DNA of 64,000 bases from an uncultured Neomegalonema sp. (GTDB taxonomy: Bacteria; Pseudomonadota; Alphaproteobacteria; Rhodobacterales; Rhodobacteraceae). The position numbers were made by a program, and so were the translations under genes. Numbering within the stretch: position 1 is the stretch's first letter; each line of letters starts with the position of its first letter. Location of the stretch: assembly GCA_937995735.1 (NCBI GenBank), contig CALKIZ010000085.1, positions 1-64,000 of the forward strand, read 5' to 3'. This document shows, piece after piece, positions 8,477 through 17,259 of the stretch. A model generated the notes under the pieces. That model worked only from the letters and a program-made list of their open reading frames with translations. It had not been told where the DNA came from and ran no database searches.

Positions 8477-9331
8477 ATGCCCCTTTCTGATCCGAGTTGT
8501 CTCGTCTCAACTGAATGGTTGGCAAAGCATCTTTCTGCGCCTGATGTGAAGATTGTCGACGGTTCGTGGTATTTGCCGGATGCAAAACGGGACCCTAAAT
8601 CGGAATTTCGGGATGAGCATATCGAAGGCGCGGTATTCTTCGATATTGATGAGATTTGCGATACTAAATCACCGTTGCCTCACATGGCACCCAGCCCTGA
8701 AAAATTTGCGGCTCGTGTTCGTAAACTTGGTCTTGGTGATGGAAATCGGATCGTTATCTATGACACTTCCGGTCTGTTCAGTGCGGCGCGGGTCTGGTGG
8801 TTATTTCGGTTGATGGGGCATGAAGATGTTGCCGTACTTGATGGTGGATTACCCAAATGGAAATCCGAAGGCCGTCCATTAAATGATTTGCCGAGAGCGC
8901 CGCGAGAGCGGCACTTCACCCCGCGCCGTGACACGACGCTTATTCGCGATGTCACAGAGGTAGCACGGGCGGCAAAGCTCGAGAACGAACAAATCGTTGA
9001 TGCCCGCAGCCCAAGCCGTTTCGCAGGTAGCGACCCCGAGCCACGCGAGGGATTGCGCGCTGGTCATATTCCGGGTGCTAGAAATGTATTTTATGCTGAC
9101 TTACTCGATAGTGGCGTCATGAAAGAGGCCGAGGCATTGCGCACTGTTTTTGAGGCCGCTGGCGTTGATCTCTCCAAGCCCATCTTAACGACATGCGGTT
9201 CAGGAGTAACGGCTGCGATCTTGGCTTTGGCACTGCAGCGGATAGGCCATAGAGATTGGGCGCTCTATGATGGATCATGGACCGAATGGGGCGCTTTTGA
9301 TGAACTGCCCATTGCGACCGGAGCCGCGTGA
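8477..9331 (+). CDS. sseA: 3-mercaptopyruvate sulfurtransferase
   Basis: 284 aa with two rhodanese domains: an inactive N-terminal one (residues ~10-135) and a catalytic C-terminal one (~160-280). The active-site loop CGSGVTA has Cys240 and fits the CG[S/T]GVT signature of mercaptopyruvate sulfurtransferases rather than the CRxGxx[R/T] loop of thiosulfate rhodaneses. It moves sulfur from 3-mercaptopyruvate to thiol acceptors or cyanide. An AATGGAGATG ribosome-site region lies just upstream. It converges on the TPR gene at 9349 with 17 bases between stops. Confidence 0.93.
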   Translation: MPLSDPSCLVSTEWLAKHLSAPDVKIVDGSWYLPDAKRDPKSEFRDEHIEGAVFFDIDEICDTKSPLPHMAPSPEKFAARVRKLGLGDGNRIVIYDTSGLFSAARVWWLFRLMGHEDVAVLDGGLPKWKSEGRPLNDLPRAPRERHFTPRRDTTLIRDVTEVARAAKLENEQIVDARSPSRFAGSDPEPREGLRAGHIPGARNVFYADLLDSGVMKEAEALRTVFEAAGVDLSKPILTTCGSGVTAAILALALQRIGHRDWALYDGSWTEWGAFDELPIATGAA

Positions 9332-9348
9332 GAACGGATTGCAGTTTG

Positions 9349-11322
9349 TCAAAACCAACTGCTGACAACATCGCCAATCCCGCTCAGAACATTTCCGGAT
9401 TCGATACGACAATATCCCCGTGCTTTTTCAGCTTGCCAGTTTGATGGATTGGCAACGAGTAAAACATCGAAATCAGTAACTGCTTCATCGCATCGGTCGA
9501 GCGCGCGTCTTGCTAGGCCGCGTTTTAACATGAGGTCTTCGTCATTGCGAAATATTCTCAATGCATCGGAGAAATCGACTTCAGCGAGTTCATAGCGTCC
9601 CAAAGCATAATTTGCTTCACCACGTTTCGCGAGTGTTGCAGGCGCTCCGCGCGTGAGAGCAACGCTTTCCTCATAAGCTGAGCGGGCCTCTTCAGATCGG
9701 CCGGCAGCCATATAGGCATCGCCTTTGGCAATAGCGATTTGATCTAGTTTTGCTGCGCTGTTCTTCGCCTGCTCTAAAGCGGCAAGTGCCTCTTCAGACT
9801 GCCCAAGCGTCGTGAGCGCCCTTGCTCTTAATAAGAACCCTTGCGCTCTATGAGTTCTGCTGTTTCGGAGCGTATCGGTCAGTGCTAATGCACCTTGCGC
9901 GTTGCCGAGGGCCAGTTCTGCTTGAGTTGCCCGAACGATGGCTTTCAGATTTTGCGGGTCAAGCTCCAGTGCTTTTCGTATATCACTTTTGGCAAGATCA
10001 GGACGTCCAAGTGCCAAAAAAGCACTTGCCCTTTGGACGCGCGCTTCGCTGTCTCCCGGCCGCGCTTTGACGGCGGCATTGAAGAAAGCCAATGCTTCGC
10101 GGTCTTCACCGCGAGCCAATTTAACCCGTCCTATTGCCCCCCGGATCATCGGATCAGCAGGCGAGCGCACTGCCGCACGGGAAAGATTGTCAATTCCGGA
10201 TTCAGTCTCACCCATGGCAAGTAAAGCAACGGCTCTGTTGTAAAGAATATCGGGATCGTTAGGCCGTTGTTTTAACGCTTCGCGAAAAAAAGAGGCCGCG
10301 CCCTCAGCGTCGCCCATTGCCAATCGGACCCGGCCTTTTTGAAAGAGCAATGCGACGCTTGCTTCAGGCCAATTTCCAATTGCATTTAAGTGCTTGCCGG
10401 CCTCGCGTGGTCTATCGGCGTCTATGAGCGTGGATGCGAGATGATATCGTACTGTCCGTTGGTCGTTTGTAATCTTTAGAAGCCTTTGAAAGTCCGCGAC
10501 AGCCGCGCCATTGTCACCAGCCTTTCGCAGGGCTGACGCGCGCGCGGCCAATAGCCCTGCATCAGGTTCGATATAGAGCAGGGCTTCGTCGTAATCTTGA
10601 AGCGCACCGTCAATATTGCCTTGCCTGCGACGAACATCGCCCCGTTTTCTAAATGCGCTTCCATCGTGACGACGTTGAGTGATTGCAGTGTCAAAGGCTT
10701 GTTCCGCCTCGGTTAAATTTCCGAGCGCAGCCAGAGCATCGCCGATAGCGCGTGACGCTTTTGCACCGCCGCCCATTGCTCGTGCTATTCTGAATTCTTG
10801 CAAGGCACGATCATAACCACCAAGAGCATAAAGTGCTTCACCTCGCATGAAGGCTAGCCGCCTATCGAAATTCTGATCTAGACTTTCATATCCCGCACGG
10901 CCCTTTAAGGCGTCGGCGGTCTCTCTGGCGCGGTCAATCTTCGCAAGGGCGCGTTCAGGCCGTTTGTCTAAAAGATATATTGCAGCATGTTCTAGAAGAT
11001 ATTTTGGACGTGCAGGACTTATAAGTTGAATCAGTTTGAGCGCTGACCGCGTTTCACCAATATTCGCGAGCGCACGGGCTTTCCCGCTTATGGCATCAAG
11101 GTCTTTCGGATCAGCTTCTAAAGCTGCTTCAAATGTTTCAAGGGCCGCTTCATAACGTCCGGAAGCGAGGGCTGCCCAACCAGATTGCGTGAGGAGATAC
11201 CCATCCTGTGCAGATGACGTTGATTGCGCATAACTGCCATAGCTGCCCACGACTGTAGAACTAATCGTGCAAAAAACAATAATTGTTGTTTTTTTCAATG
11301 CACTTAGCGCAAATCTTTTCAT
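9349..11322 (-). CDS. secreted tetratricopeptide-repeat protein
   Basis: 657 aa. The first ~33 residues (MKRFALSALKKTTIIVFCTISSTVVGSYGSYAQ) look like a signal peptide, so the protein probably lies in the periplasm. The rest is TPR repeats from about residue 42 to 640, with typical spacing (WAALASGRYEAALETFEAAL; AGGYDRALQEF-type units; EALKQRPNDPDILYNRAVAL; LDPQNLKAIVRA). No catalytic domain is seen. TPR arrays of this length are protein-binding scaffolds, often in envelope assembly or secretion. No PEP-CTERM or exopolysaccharide genes are nearby, so its partner is not known. Confidence 0.85.
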   Translation of the reverse strand: MKRFALSALKKTTIIVFCTISSTVVGSYGSYAQSTSSAQDGYLLTQSGWAALASGRYEAALETFEAALEADPKDLDAISGKARALANIGETRSALKLIQLISPARPKYLLEHAAIYLLDKRPERALAKIDRARETADALKGRAGYESLDQNFDRRLAFMRGEALYALGGYDRALQEFRIARAMGGGAKASRAIGDALAALGNLTEAEQAFDTAITQRRHDGSAFRKRGDVRRRQGNIDGALQDYDEALLYIEPDAGLLAARASALRKAGDNGAAVADFQRLLKITNDQRTVRYHLASTLIDADRPREAGKHLNAIGNWPEASVALLFQKGRVRLAMGDAEGAASFFREALKQRPNDPDILYNRAVALLAMGETESGIDNLSRAAVRSPADPMIRGAIGRVKLARGEDREALAFFNAAVKARPGDSEARVQRASAFLALGRPDLAKSDIRKALELDPQNLKAIVRATQAELALGNAQGALALTDTLRNSRTHRAQGFLLRARALTTLGQSEEALAALEQAKNSAAKLDQIAIAKGDAYMAAGRSEEARSAYEESVALTRGAPATLAKRGEANYALGRYELAEVDFSDALRIFRNDEDLMLKRGLARRALDRCDEAVTDFDVLLVANPSNWQAEKARGYCRIESGNVLSGIGDVVSSWF

Positions 11323-11421
11323 TGTTTACTCACCTCATCCGCTAACGTATTGTATAGCAGGAGGCATTAGTAGATCAATGGTGCTGTTAAGAATACTCTA
11401 AAAAGTTGCAGATTATGGTGC

Positions 11422-11757
11422 TCACTCCACCGGATGTGTCGTCGCGCAGTGCCTTTCTCCCCATGCTCTTAACGCAACCAACGGCTCTTGCAGCTCTCTA
11501 GCGCGATCAGTTGGAACGTACTCACAGCGGCGGGACCCAGAAGAGATCGGGCGTCGTACTAAAAGCCCCAGTTCGACGAGTCGGCGTAACCTGTCAGACA
11601 AGATGTTGCGCGCAACGCCCATTCTTTCTTGCATCAGTTCAAATCGCGTCACGCCGTTTAAAGTTGACCATAACGTCAGTAACATCCAACCGTCGCCGAT
11701 TTCGCCCATCGTACGGGCAAGCGGGCATTCTCTCTCTTTTAAGTCGCTTCTTATCAT
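11422..11757 (-). CDS. HxlR-family transcriptional regulator
   Basis: 111 aa with the HxlR winged helix: an N-terminal CPLARTMGEIGDGWMLLTLW segment including the single Cys (Cys10) typical of these redox- or aldehyde-responsive regulators, the recognition region (RFELMQERMGVARNILSDRL), and the wing (GLLVRRPISSGSRRCEYVPT). A start at 11757 is preferred because GGAG and AGGA lie just upstream, and the preceding 29 residues of the longer ORF are not HxlR-like. It is divergent from the TerC gene at 11957; regulation of terC by this protein is possible but not shown. Confidence 0.88.
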   Translation of the reverse strand: MIRSDLKERECPLARTMGEIGDGWMLLTLWSTLNGVTRFELMQERMGVARNILSDRLRRLVELGLLVRRPISSGSRRCEYVPTDRARELQEPLVALRAWGERHCATTHPVE

Positions 11758-11956
11758 GGTCCTAACTCCAAAAGTTTTACCATCCGAACAAATCCATATG
11801 CAGTTGTTTTCGATATTTTCAATCTGCGAAGTTGTCACAGGCAATGTTTACGGGTGCCGCGCTTCTCTTGCGTGTCTCACCGTGCTGTGGTTTTAAGCAG
11901 CATGATCTGTCCAGCGATACATAGACGCGAACATTTGAATTTGAAGGTAGAATGAT

Positions 11957-12835
11957 ATGGATGTCTTGTTTTCAATCGAAGCGTTGGGGACGCTCGCGTC
12001 ACTGATTTTTTTGCAAGCCGTATTAGGTTTCGACAATCTGCTTTATATCTCGATCGAGTCCAAACGCGCACCCGCTGAGAAGCAAGCGATGGTTCGTAAG
12101 GCTGGTATCGCAATTGCGGTTGTCTTGCGTCTGGTGTTGCTCTTTGTCGTTATGCGGATTCTGGCGAGTGTTGTCGAACCACTGTTTGAACTCGATAATT
12201 TTGCCATCACAGGCGAGTTCAACCTTAAGGCGCTGATTTTTCTCTTTGGCGGCGGCTTTATCATGTACACAGCGGTGAAGGAGATTAACCACCTCCTTTC
12301 CATTGACGACCTGCATCACGAAGCAGGGGGCAGTCAGAAATCGACTTTCACCGTGATTGCGCTGATTGTTTTTATGAATTTGATTTTCAGTTTCGACTCT
12401 ATTCTGTCGATGCTGCCTCTCACCGGACAGTTCGCCAGTGACGCTTTCATCTCGCCGCAATTTATCCTGCTGGCGATTGCTGTTGTTGTCAGCGGTATCT
12501 TGATGATTGCTTTGGCGGATCGCGTTGCGACATTCATTGAGAAGAACAGGATGTTTGAGGTGCTTGGCCTGTTTATCCTCTTAATTGTTGGCATCATGCT
12601 GCTGTCTGAGGGAGGACACATCGCGCATATGTCTCTCTTCGGATACGAGATTGAAGCGATGGCTAAATCGACCTTCTATTTCTCGGTCGCCGTTCTCTTT
12701 ATCGTCGATATCGTACAGACACGCTTCCAGAGGAAACTTGAGGCCAAGAAAAAAGCTGAGATTGCCGATCCAGCCAATAACGCCGCTTCAACGGAAGAGG
12801 CTTACGCCAAAGTTGGAGGTCTGCCACATGCTTGA
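11957..12835 (+). CDS. TerC-family integral membrane protein
   Basis: 292 aa with about seven hydrophobic segments and the two TerC hallmarks: an acidic motif in helix 1 ([10 protein letters not shown]) and one in a later helix ([12 protein letters not shown]). TerC/Alx proteins are linked to metal (notably manganese) homeostasis and export of metals during secretion; the family also includes tellurite-resistance TerC. I looked for a yybP-ykoY manganese riboswitch in the ~190 bases upstream and did not see one. Its last 8 bases overlap gatB, so the two are probably co-transcribed. Confidence 0.9.
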   Translation: MDVLFSIEALGTLASLIFLQAVLGFDNLLYISIESKRAPAEKQAMVRKAGIAIAVVLRLVLLFVVMRILASVVEPLFELDNFAITGEFNLKALIFLFGGGFIMYTAVKEINHLLSIDDLHHEAGGSQKSTFTVIALIVFMNLIFSFDSILSMLPLTGQFASDAFISPQFILLAIAVVVSGILMIALADRVATFIEKNRMFEVLGLFILLIVGIMLLSEGGHIAHMSLFGYEIEAMAKSTFYFSVAVLFIVDIVQTRFQRKLEAKKKAEIADPANNAASTEEAYAKVGGLPHA

Positions 12836-14342
12836 TCTGACATTTTCCGAACCGGCCCCGAAAGTGATGCAAGGCGCGACCGGCCCGTGGGAGCTGGTTA
12901 TCGGGATGGAAGTTCATGCACAGGTGTCCTCCACAGCCAAACTGTTCTCAGGCGGCTCTACGGATTTCGGGTCCGAGCCGAACAGCAATGTTGCGTTGGT
13001 GGATGCGGCGATGCCGGGGATGCTGCCGGTAATCAACGAGTTCTGCGTGGAACAGGCGGTTCGCACCGGCTTGGGGTTGAAAGCGGAAATTAACCTGCGG
13101 TCCGTCTTTGACCGTAAGAACTATTTCTATCCTGACCTCCCGCAAGGCTATCAGATTAGCCAGTTCAAATACCCCATCGTGGGTGAGGGCGAAGTGCTGG
13201 TTGATATGGAGCCGGGGGTTGCCCGCACCGTGCGGGTTGAGCGCATCCATCTGGAACAGGATGCGGGCAAGTCGATCCACGACATGGACCCTTCAATGTC
13301 CTTCGTGGATTTGAACCGCACCGGTGTTGCCTTGATGGAGATTGTCTCGCGGCCTGATATTCGCGGGCCGGAAGAGGCCGCAGAGTATTTGCGGAAACTT
13401 CGTCAGCTCTTACGGTATCTCGGTACATGCGACGGGAATATGCAAGAGGGGTCCATGCGCGCGGACGTGAATGTCTCGGTTTGTCGCCCCGGTGATTACG
13501 AAGCCTTCCGTGAGGGCGGCGATGATTTCTCCAAACTCGGTACACGCTGTGAGTTGAAGAACATGAACTCCATGCGCTTCATTCAACAGGCCATCAATTT
13601 CGAGGCGCGCCGCCAGATCGACATTCTGGAAGACGGTGGCAGCATAGATCAGGAAACCCGCCTCTATGATCCGAACAAGGGCGAGACGCGCTCCATGCGC
13701 TCAAAAGAAGAGGCGCATGACTATCGCTATTTCCCTGACCCTGATTTGCTGCCTCTTGAAATAGAGCAGGCTTGGGTTGATGACATCGCGGCGACCCTGC
13801 CTGAGTTGCCGGATGAAAAACGCGCCCGCTTTATGAGCGATTACGGTGTCACCGAATATGATGCCAGCGTGTTGGCGGCGGACCGCGCGGATGCGGATTT
13901 CTTCGAACAGGTGGCCAAGGGACGCGACGGGAAGGCGTCCGCGAACTGGGTGGTGAACGAATTGTTCGGGCGCTTGAATAAAGAGGGCCTGGGCGTTGCG
14001 ACTTCGCCGGTTTCGGCGGAGCAACTGGGCGGGATTATCGACCTGATCGGGTCCGGTGACATCTCCGGTAAAATCGCGAAAGAGCTGTTCGAGATTGTCT
14101 GGACCGAGGGCGGCGATCCTGCGGAAATCGTTGAAGCCCGTGACATGAAGCAAGTCACAGACACAGGCGCGATTGAAGCGGCGGTGGATGAGATCATCGC
14201 GGCGAACCCTGAAAAAGTCGCGCAGGCTCAGGCAAAACCGTCAATGGCGGGCTGGTTCGTCGGACAGGTGATGAAGGCCACCGGCGGCAAAGCCAATCCG
14301 CAAGCCGTGCAACAGTTGGTGAAACAAAAACTAGGCGTCTAG
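12828..14342 (+). CDS. gatB: aspartyl/glutamyl-tRNA amidotransferase subunit B
   Basis: 504 aa, normal length. GatB is the kinase/amidotransferase subunit of GatCAB, which converts Glu-tRNA(Gln) and Asp-tRNA(Asn) to their amide forms. Seen: VIGMEVHAQ near the N-terminus, [19 protein letters not shown] in the catalytic cradle, HLEQDAGKS, the [15 protein letters not shown] signature, and the YqeY-like helical tail ([18 protein letters not shown]). The start at 12828 follows GGAGGT by 7 bases; the in-frame extension to 12585 lies within terC and is not coding. gatA and gatC are not in this window. Confidence 0.97.
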   Translation: MLDLTFSEPAPKVMQGATGPWELVIGMEVHAQVSSTAKLFSGGSTDFGSEPNSNVALVDAAMPGMLPVINEFCVEQAVRTGLGLKAEINLRSVFDRKNYFYPDLPQGYQISQFKYPIVGEGEVLVDMEPGVARTVRVERIHLEQDAGKSIHDMDPSMSFVDLNRTGVALMEIVSRPDIRGPEEAAEYLRKLRQLLRYLGTCDGNMQEGSMRADVNVSVCRPGDYEAFREGGDDFSKLGTRCELKNMNSMRFIQQAINFEARRQIDILEDGGSIDQETRLYDPNKGETRSMRSKEEAHDYRYFPDPDLLPLEIEQAWVDDIAATLPELPDEKRARFMSDYGVTEYDASVLAADRADADFFEQVAKGRDGKASANWVVNELFGRLNKEGLGVATSPVSAEQLGGIIDLIGSGDISGKIAKELFEIVWTEGGDPAEIVEARDMKQVTDTGAIEAAVDEIIAANPEKVAQAQAKPSMAGWFVGQVMKATGGKANPQAVQQLVKQKLGV

Positions 14343-14358
14343 CCACAGAACGACCCCC

Positions 14359-14393
14359 GCCCCGCACAAAGATGCGGGGCCTCGCGCCGCGAA
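14359..14393. repeat. 35-bp hairpin repeat flanking the XRE-TPR unit, left copy
   Basis: Begins with a perfect hairpin (GCCCCGCA, 6-base loop, TGCGGGGC) just after the gatB stop, followed by CTCGCGCCGCGAA. The same 35 bases recur with one mismatch at 16398-16432, on the other side of the XRE-TPR gene. There is no U-run, so it is probably a dispersed palindromic element rather than a classic terminator, though it may stabilise or end the gatB transcript. Confidence 0.75.
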
Positions 14394-14414
14394 AGTCTTT
14401 CAGTTTATTCCGAG

Positions 14415-14437
14415 ATCCCGGCTCTGAAGGCCGGGAT
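14415..14437. repeat. second hairpin of the flanking repeat
   Basis: Perfect 8-bp inverted repeat (ATCCCGGC, 7-base loop, GCCGGGAT). A degraded form of the same hairpin, sharing GAAGGCCGGGAT, follows the right-hand copy near 16463-16475. The repeat unit therefore seems to be a two-hairpin element. Confidence 0.55.
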
Positions 14438-14441
14438 GCTA

Positions 14442-14636
14442 TCACCCCCGCACAAAAAGCACAGTGTAACAGGCGGCGATTCCATACCCGATCATCTCTT
14501 TCGAGACACCGGCACAGGCCGCGCCATAGAGACTGGCCAACGCGCCATGAATTGCACGGTGACAGAAGGCGAAGGCACACACCGTCGCAAGTATCGTTTT
14601 TCCTCTGACGAGGGCTTTCGTTATCAAGTTTCTCAT
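14442..14636 (-). CDS. small hydrophobic protein divergent to the XRE-TPR gene
   Basis: Predicted 64 aa, not recognised. It has a basic N-terminus (MRNLITKALVRGK), a first hydrophobic segment (TILATVCAFAFCHRA), a short helix rich in small residues (GALASLYGAACAG) and a second hydrophobic segment (YGIAACYTVLFV). Codon use looks coding, with G/C in most third positions. The ribosome site is weak (GAAAG about 10 bases upstream). It reads away from the XRE-TPR gene, with palindromes between them. It could be a small membrane protein regulated by its neighbour or a chance ORF. Confidence 0.42.
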   Translation of the reverse strand: MRNLITKALVRGKTILATVCAFAFCHRAIHGALASLYGAACAGVSKEMIGYGIAACYTVLFVRG

Positions 14637-14662
14637 GGTTCAATCTTTCGTTGAAGGTTGAA

Positions 14663-14691
14663 CCGGAGCGCTCCGGCGTCCACATCTGGAC
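14663..14691. promoter_or_regulatory. palindromes in the divergent region before the XRE-TPR gene
   Basis: A perfect 14-bp palindrome CCGGAGCGCTCCGG at 14663-14676 is followed at once by GTCCA-catc-TGGAC. Both lie between the divergent 64-codon ORF and the XRE-TPR gene, where an autoregulatory operator for an XRE protein would be expected. No binding is demonstrated; this is inference from position and symmetry. Confidence 0.35.
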
Positions 14692-14780
14692 TGGGGCGAC
14701 AATGAGCAGATGCGACCATCATTTCGATCCGGCAAAAGTTGCGGTCCCGGGTTGGCGAATGAGGGGCGCAGAGTTGGGGA

Positions 14781-16394
14781 ATGTTGGTGACTGAGACATT
14801 CGGTGCGGCCTTCGGGCGGCTGGTCAAAGCAAAGCGCGGCAAAGACTGGACGCAAAGTTCATTGGCCGCCGACATGTTTCCGAATCAGGAAGACGCGGGC
14901 GAAAAACGCAAAGGCGATATTTCCAAACTGGAAAACGGTAAGGTCGCCAATCCGGATACGAGAACCGTTGCGCTGATTGCCGGTGTCCTCGGCATTACGG
15001 ATGCCGAAATCGACGCCCTGCGTATACAGGTGCAGATGTCACCGCAGGAACAGCTTGACGCCGTTCCGAGTCTTAGCCGCAATCAACTTGAACTCCTTGC
15101 TTCGCGGTTCGAACTGGAGCGCGCCTTTGACAAATCCGATGCGGAACTGCGCGGTTTCCTCAACAGCAAGGCCGAAGAATACCGCACCTACAAGGCGGAG
15201 ATCGAGGCGATTGACGAACTGACACGGGGGTTAGGTAATCTGAAAGCGGCGGCGCGGGCGGCGGCGGATGACCTGAATTTTGATGAGGTTGAGACGTTGC
15301 TTTCCATGGTGCAAGAGGCCGAGCTGGAGGTCGCGGCCGAAACCGCTGAACTGCGTGCAAAAAATGCCCTGATGCGCGGGCGTCCGGAACAAGCCTATAC
15401 CCTCCTCACCGCCGCTGCAGACAGTTTCGCCGCCGTCGATCCGCTGGAACCAGCGCAGCGGCGTTTGCGTTATGAAGATCAGCTTTATCAGCACGGGTTG
15501 CGTTACGGCGGCGCGGGCCTGTCCCTCTCCGCAAAGATGATTGCGGGTGCGATTGCCTCTCTCGATGAAAATACGACCCCGCAATTATGGGCAAAGGCGC
15601 AGAACAGTCTTGCCATTGCGCTGCGAAATCAGGGCACACGCACCGCCGGTGCGGAGGGCGCGGCGCTGTTGGCGGAGGCGGTGAAGACCTATCGCGCCGC
15701 CCTGCGGGTGCGGACAGAGGCGGATCATCCGGTGGATTGGGCGGCGACGATGCAAAATCTTGCCATTGCGTTGGGAGAACAAGGCACACGCACCGACGGG
15801 GCTGAGGGTGCGGCGTTGCTGGCGGAGGCGGTGACGGCCTATCGCGCCGCCCTGCGGGTGAGGACCGAGGCGGATCATCCGGTGCAATGGGCGATGACGA
15901 TGCAGAATCTTGCCGGTGCGCTGGAAGAACAAGGCACACGCACCGCCGGGGCGGAGGGCGCGGCGCTGTTGGCGGAGGCGGTGACGGCCTATCGCGCCGC
16001 CCTGCGGGTGTATACCGAGGCGGATCATCCGGTGGATTGGGCGGGGACGATGCAGAATCTTGCCAATGCGCTGGGAAATCACGGCGCACGCACCGCCGGT
16101 GTGGAAGGCGCGGCGCTATTGGCGGAGGCGGTGGCGGCGTACCGCGACGCCCTGCGGGTGCAGACCGAGGCGGATCATCCGGTGGATTGGGCGATGACGC
16201 GGGTGAATATGGCGATTCTCGAAGGGGCGCGGGCGGATCATGATACCTGCAACGATCCGCGCCCGCATCTGACGGCGGCGCTGGACCATGCGGAGGCCGC
16301 GCTGACCGTCTATGATCCCCAGCACATGCCCTATTATTTCGATAAGGCCACCGCATTGCGCGATGATCTCAAAACCCGCCTCGCCGCCCTTTGA
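14781..16394 (+). CDS. XRE-type helix-turn-helix protein with TPR repeats
   Basis: 537 aa. Residues ~5-75 form an XRE/Cro-like HTH (FGRLVKAKRGKDWTQSSLAADM; DISKLENGKVANPDTRTVALIAGVLGI). Residues ~95-270 are helical with a likely coiled coil. Residues ~277-476 are four near-identical 50-aa TPR-type units (sharing EGAALLAEAV, TEADHPV-WA), then a short helical end. Helical repeats after an HTH suggest a regulator that senses a protein or peptide ligand. The start is uncertain: TTGGGGA touches the ATG at 14781, while GTG at 14787 has good 6-base spacing. It is flanked by copies of a hairpin repeat, suggesting an accessory unit. Confidence 0.8.
   Translation: MLVTETFGAAFGRLVKAKRGKDWTQSSLAADMFPNQEDAGEKRKGDISKLENGKVANPDTRTVALIAGVLGITDAEIDALRIQVQMSPQEQLDAVPSLSRNQLELLASRFELERAFDKSDAELRGFLNSKAEEYRTYKAEIEAIDELTRGLGNLKAAARAAADDLNFDEVETLLSMVQEAELEVAAETAELRAKNALMRGRPEQAYTLLTAAADSFAAVDPLEPAQRRLRYEDQLYQHGLRYGGAGLSLSAKMIAGAIASLDENTTPQLWAKAQNSLAIALRNQGTRTAGAEGAALLAEAVKTYRAALRVRTEADHPVDWAATMQNLAIALGEQGTRTDGAEGAALLAEAVTAYRAALRVRTEADHPVQWAMTMQNLAGALEEQGTRTAGAEGAALLAEAVTAYRAALRVYTEADHPVDWAGTMQNLANALGNHGARTAGVEGAALLAEAVAAYRDALRVQTEADHPVDWAMTRVNMAILEGARADHDTCNDPRPHLTAALDHAEAALTVYDPQHMPYYFDKATALRDDLKTRLAAL
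15609..16208 (+). repeat. four tandem 150-bp coding repeats
   Basis: Within the XRE-TPR gene, 150-base units begin at 15609, 15759, 15909 and 16059, each starting CTTGCC and encoding a 50-aa unit. The copies are highly similar at DNA level, with stretches such as the TEADHPV codons identical, so the array probably expanded recently by duplication. The fourth copy diverges after the codons for DWAMT. Confidence 0.9.
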
Positions 16395-16397
16395 TCC

Positions 16398-16432
16398 GCC
16401 CCGCACGAAGATGCGGGGCCTCGCGCCGCGAA
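16398..16432. repeat. 35-bp hairpin repeat flanking the XRE-TPR unit, right copy
   Basis: Same sequence and orientation as 14359-14393 with one mismatch, starting 4 bases after the XRE-TPR stop codon. The hairpin is GCCCCGCA, loop, TGCGGGGC. Confidence 0.75.
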
Positions 16433-16495
16433 TTGCGCACCTGAAATGAACATATCCCATCTCCGAAGGCCGGGATGGCGGCTTCTACCGCATTC

Positions 16496-16897
16496 TCAAA
16501 CAACACCTTCACCGCGTAGGACTTCTTTCACCTGAACGTCCTTCGCGTCGAATGCGTGGTGGAGGACATCGACGGCTTTCCAAGGGTCGGCATTGCCACA
16601 TAAAAATATATCAAACGCGCCGTACTCCGCTTCGGGCCAAGTATGCACGCTGATATGGCTCTCGGCTAACAAAGCCACGCCGCTGATCCCCTGAGGCGAG
16701 AACCTGTGCAGATGGATGTGCAGCAGCGTTGCTTCACACGCGCGGATGCAATCACGAAACGCTTGCTCAATGGTGGCAATATCGTCCAGACCCTTACCGC
16801 CAATCACCTCGATCAGCAGATGCGTCCCGGCAAAAACTTTACCATCGCGTGTGCCAATATACGCGGCACGGTTTTCATTAGGCGAGCGATCCGTCAT
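16496..16897 (-). CDS. speD: S-adenosylmethionine decarboxylase proenzyme
   Basis: 133 aa, the size of the short prokaryotic (class 1B) enzymes. It decarboxylates S-adenosylmethionine to give the aminopropyl donor for spermidine synthesis. The motif LLAESHISVHTWPE contains the self-cleavage site Glu79-Ser80, where Ser80 becomes the pyruvoyl cofactor; the catalytic Cys is in the FLCGNADP region. No spermidine synthase (speE) gene is next to it here, unlike many speD genes. It has a probable leader with a hairpin at 16933-16949. Confidence 0.93.
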   Translation of the reverse strand: MTDRSPNENRAAYIGTRDGKVFAGTHLLIEVIGGKGLDDIATIEQAFRDCIRACEATLLHIHLHRFSPQGISGVALLAESHISVHTWPEAEYGAFDIFLCGNADPWKAVDVLHHAFDAKDVQVKEVLRGEGVV

Positions 16898-16932
16898 CGT
16901 TAACTCTGCTTCTCTCTCAAGCCGCTCTCTTT

Positions 16933-16949
16933 CGCTTAGAAGTTAAGCG
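16933..16949 (-). promoter_or_regulatory. hairpin in the speD leader
   Basis: Perfect 6-bp inverted repeat CGCTTA with a 5-base loop, about 35-50 bases upstream of the speD start. It could be an RNA hairpin or an operator. I could not match it to a known riboswitch. Confidence 0.3.
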
Positions 16950-17259
16950 GAATATCATAGTGCACTGCCACAGCCCACAATGTCCCGAAGCTCGAACAAA
17001 GCGCAAAAGATCATTTTATGTTCACTTTACAGTCTGTAGGCGAACTGAAAATTCCCAGTAACATCAACGGATACCTTCTCTCAATAATCATCCGCGACAA
17101 TTTGCGTACTGACTCACTTCACAAAGAAGTGGTTCGATTGTGAAAGTCTGTAGTGATTGTCGTTAGCTGCAGCTTGGGGGGCAGATAAGCGACTAATTAG
17201 GGGCTATAATCGTGCAACTTCCAAGAAAAGGGAGTTGCCGGCGGGGAGTGACTTAACAG
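16950..17259. other. intergenic region between speD and the B12-binding gene
   Basis: About 310 bases with the promoters of two divergent genes. I see a CACTTC-acaaa-GAAGTG hairpin near 17115-17131 and no RNA gene. I looked for TGT-N12-ACA (PpsR/CrtJ-type) sites because of the B12-binding gene and found none. Confidence 0.45.

Noticed and set aside
11770-11956. Possible yybP-ykoY riboswitch before terC.
   Set aside because: None of the conserved motif could be found on either strand.
12585-12827. N-terminal extension of the gatB reading frame.
   Set aside because: It lies inside terC in another frame, and a good GGAGGT site marks the start at 12828.
14341-14400. Hairpin after gatB as an intrinsic terminator.
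   Set aside because: No T-run follows and the same element recurs downstream of another gene, so it is listed as a dispersed repeat instead.
15609-16208. Tandem repeats that might be read as a CRISPR-like array.
   Set aside because: Units are 150 bases, all in frame with a TPR protein, and have no variable spacers.
15406-16356. A 316-codon ORF on the minus strand, antisense to the XRE-TPR gene, Pro/Arg/Ser-rich.
   Set aside because: It is the shadow of the GC-rich tandem repeats on the plus strand; the product is low complexity, with repeated RRDRPSPPPP-like runs, and has no ribosome site.
17125-17145. GGTTCGATT sequence resembling a tRNA T-loop.
   Set aside because: No acceptor, D or anticodon stem can be built around it.
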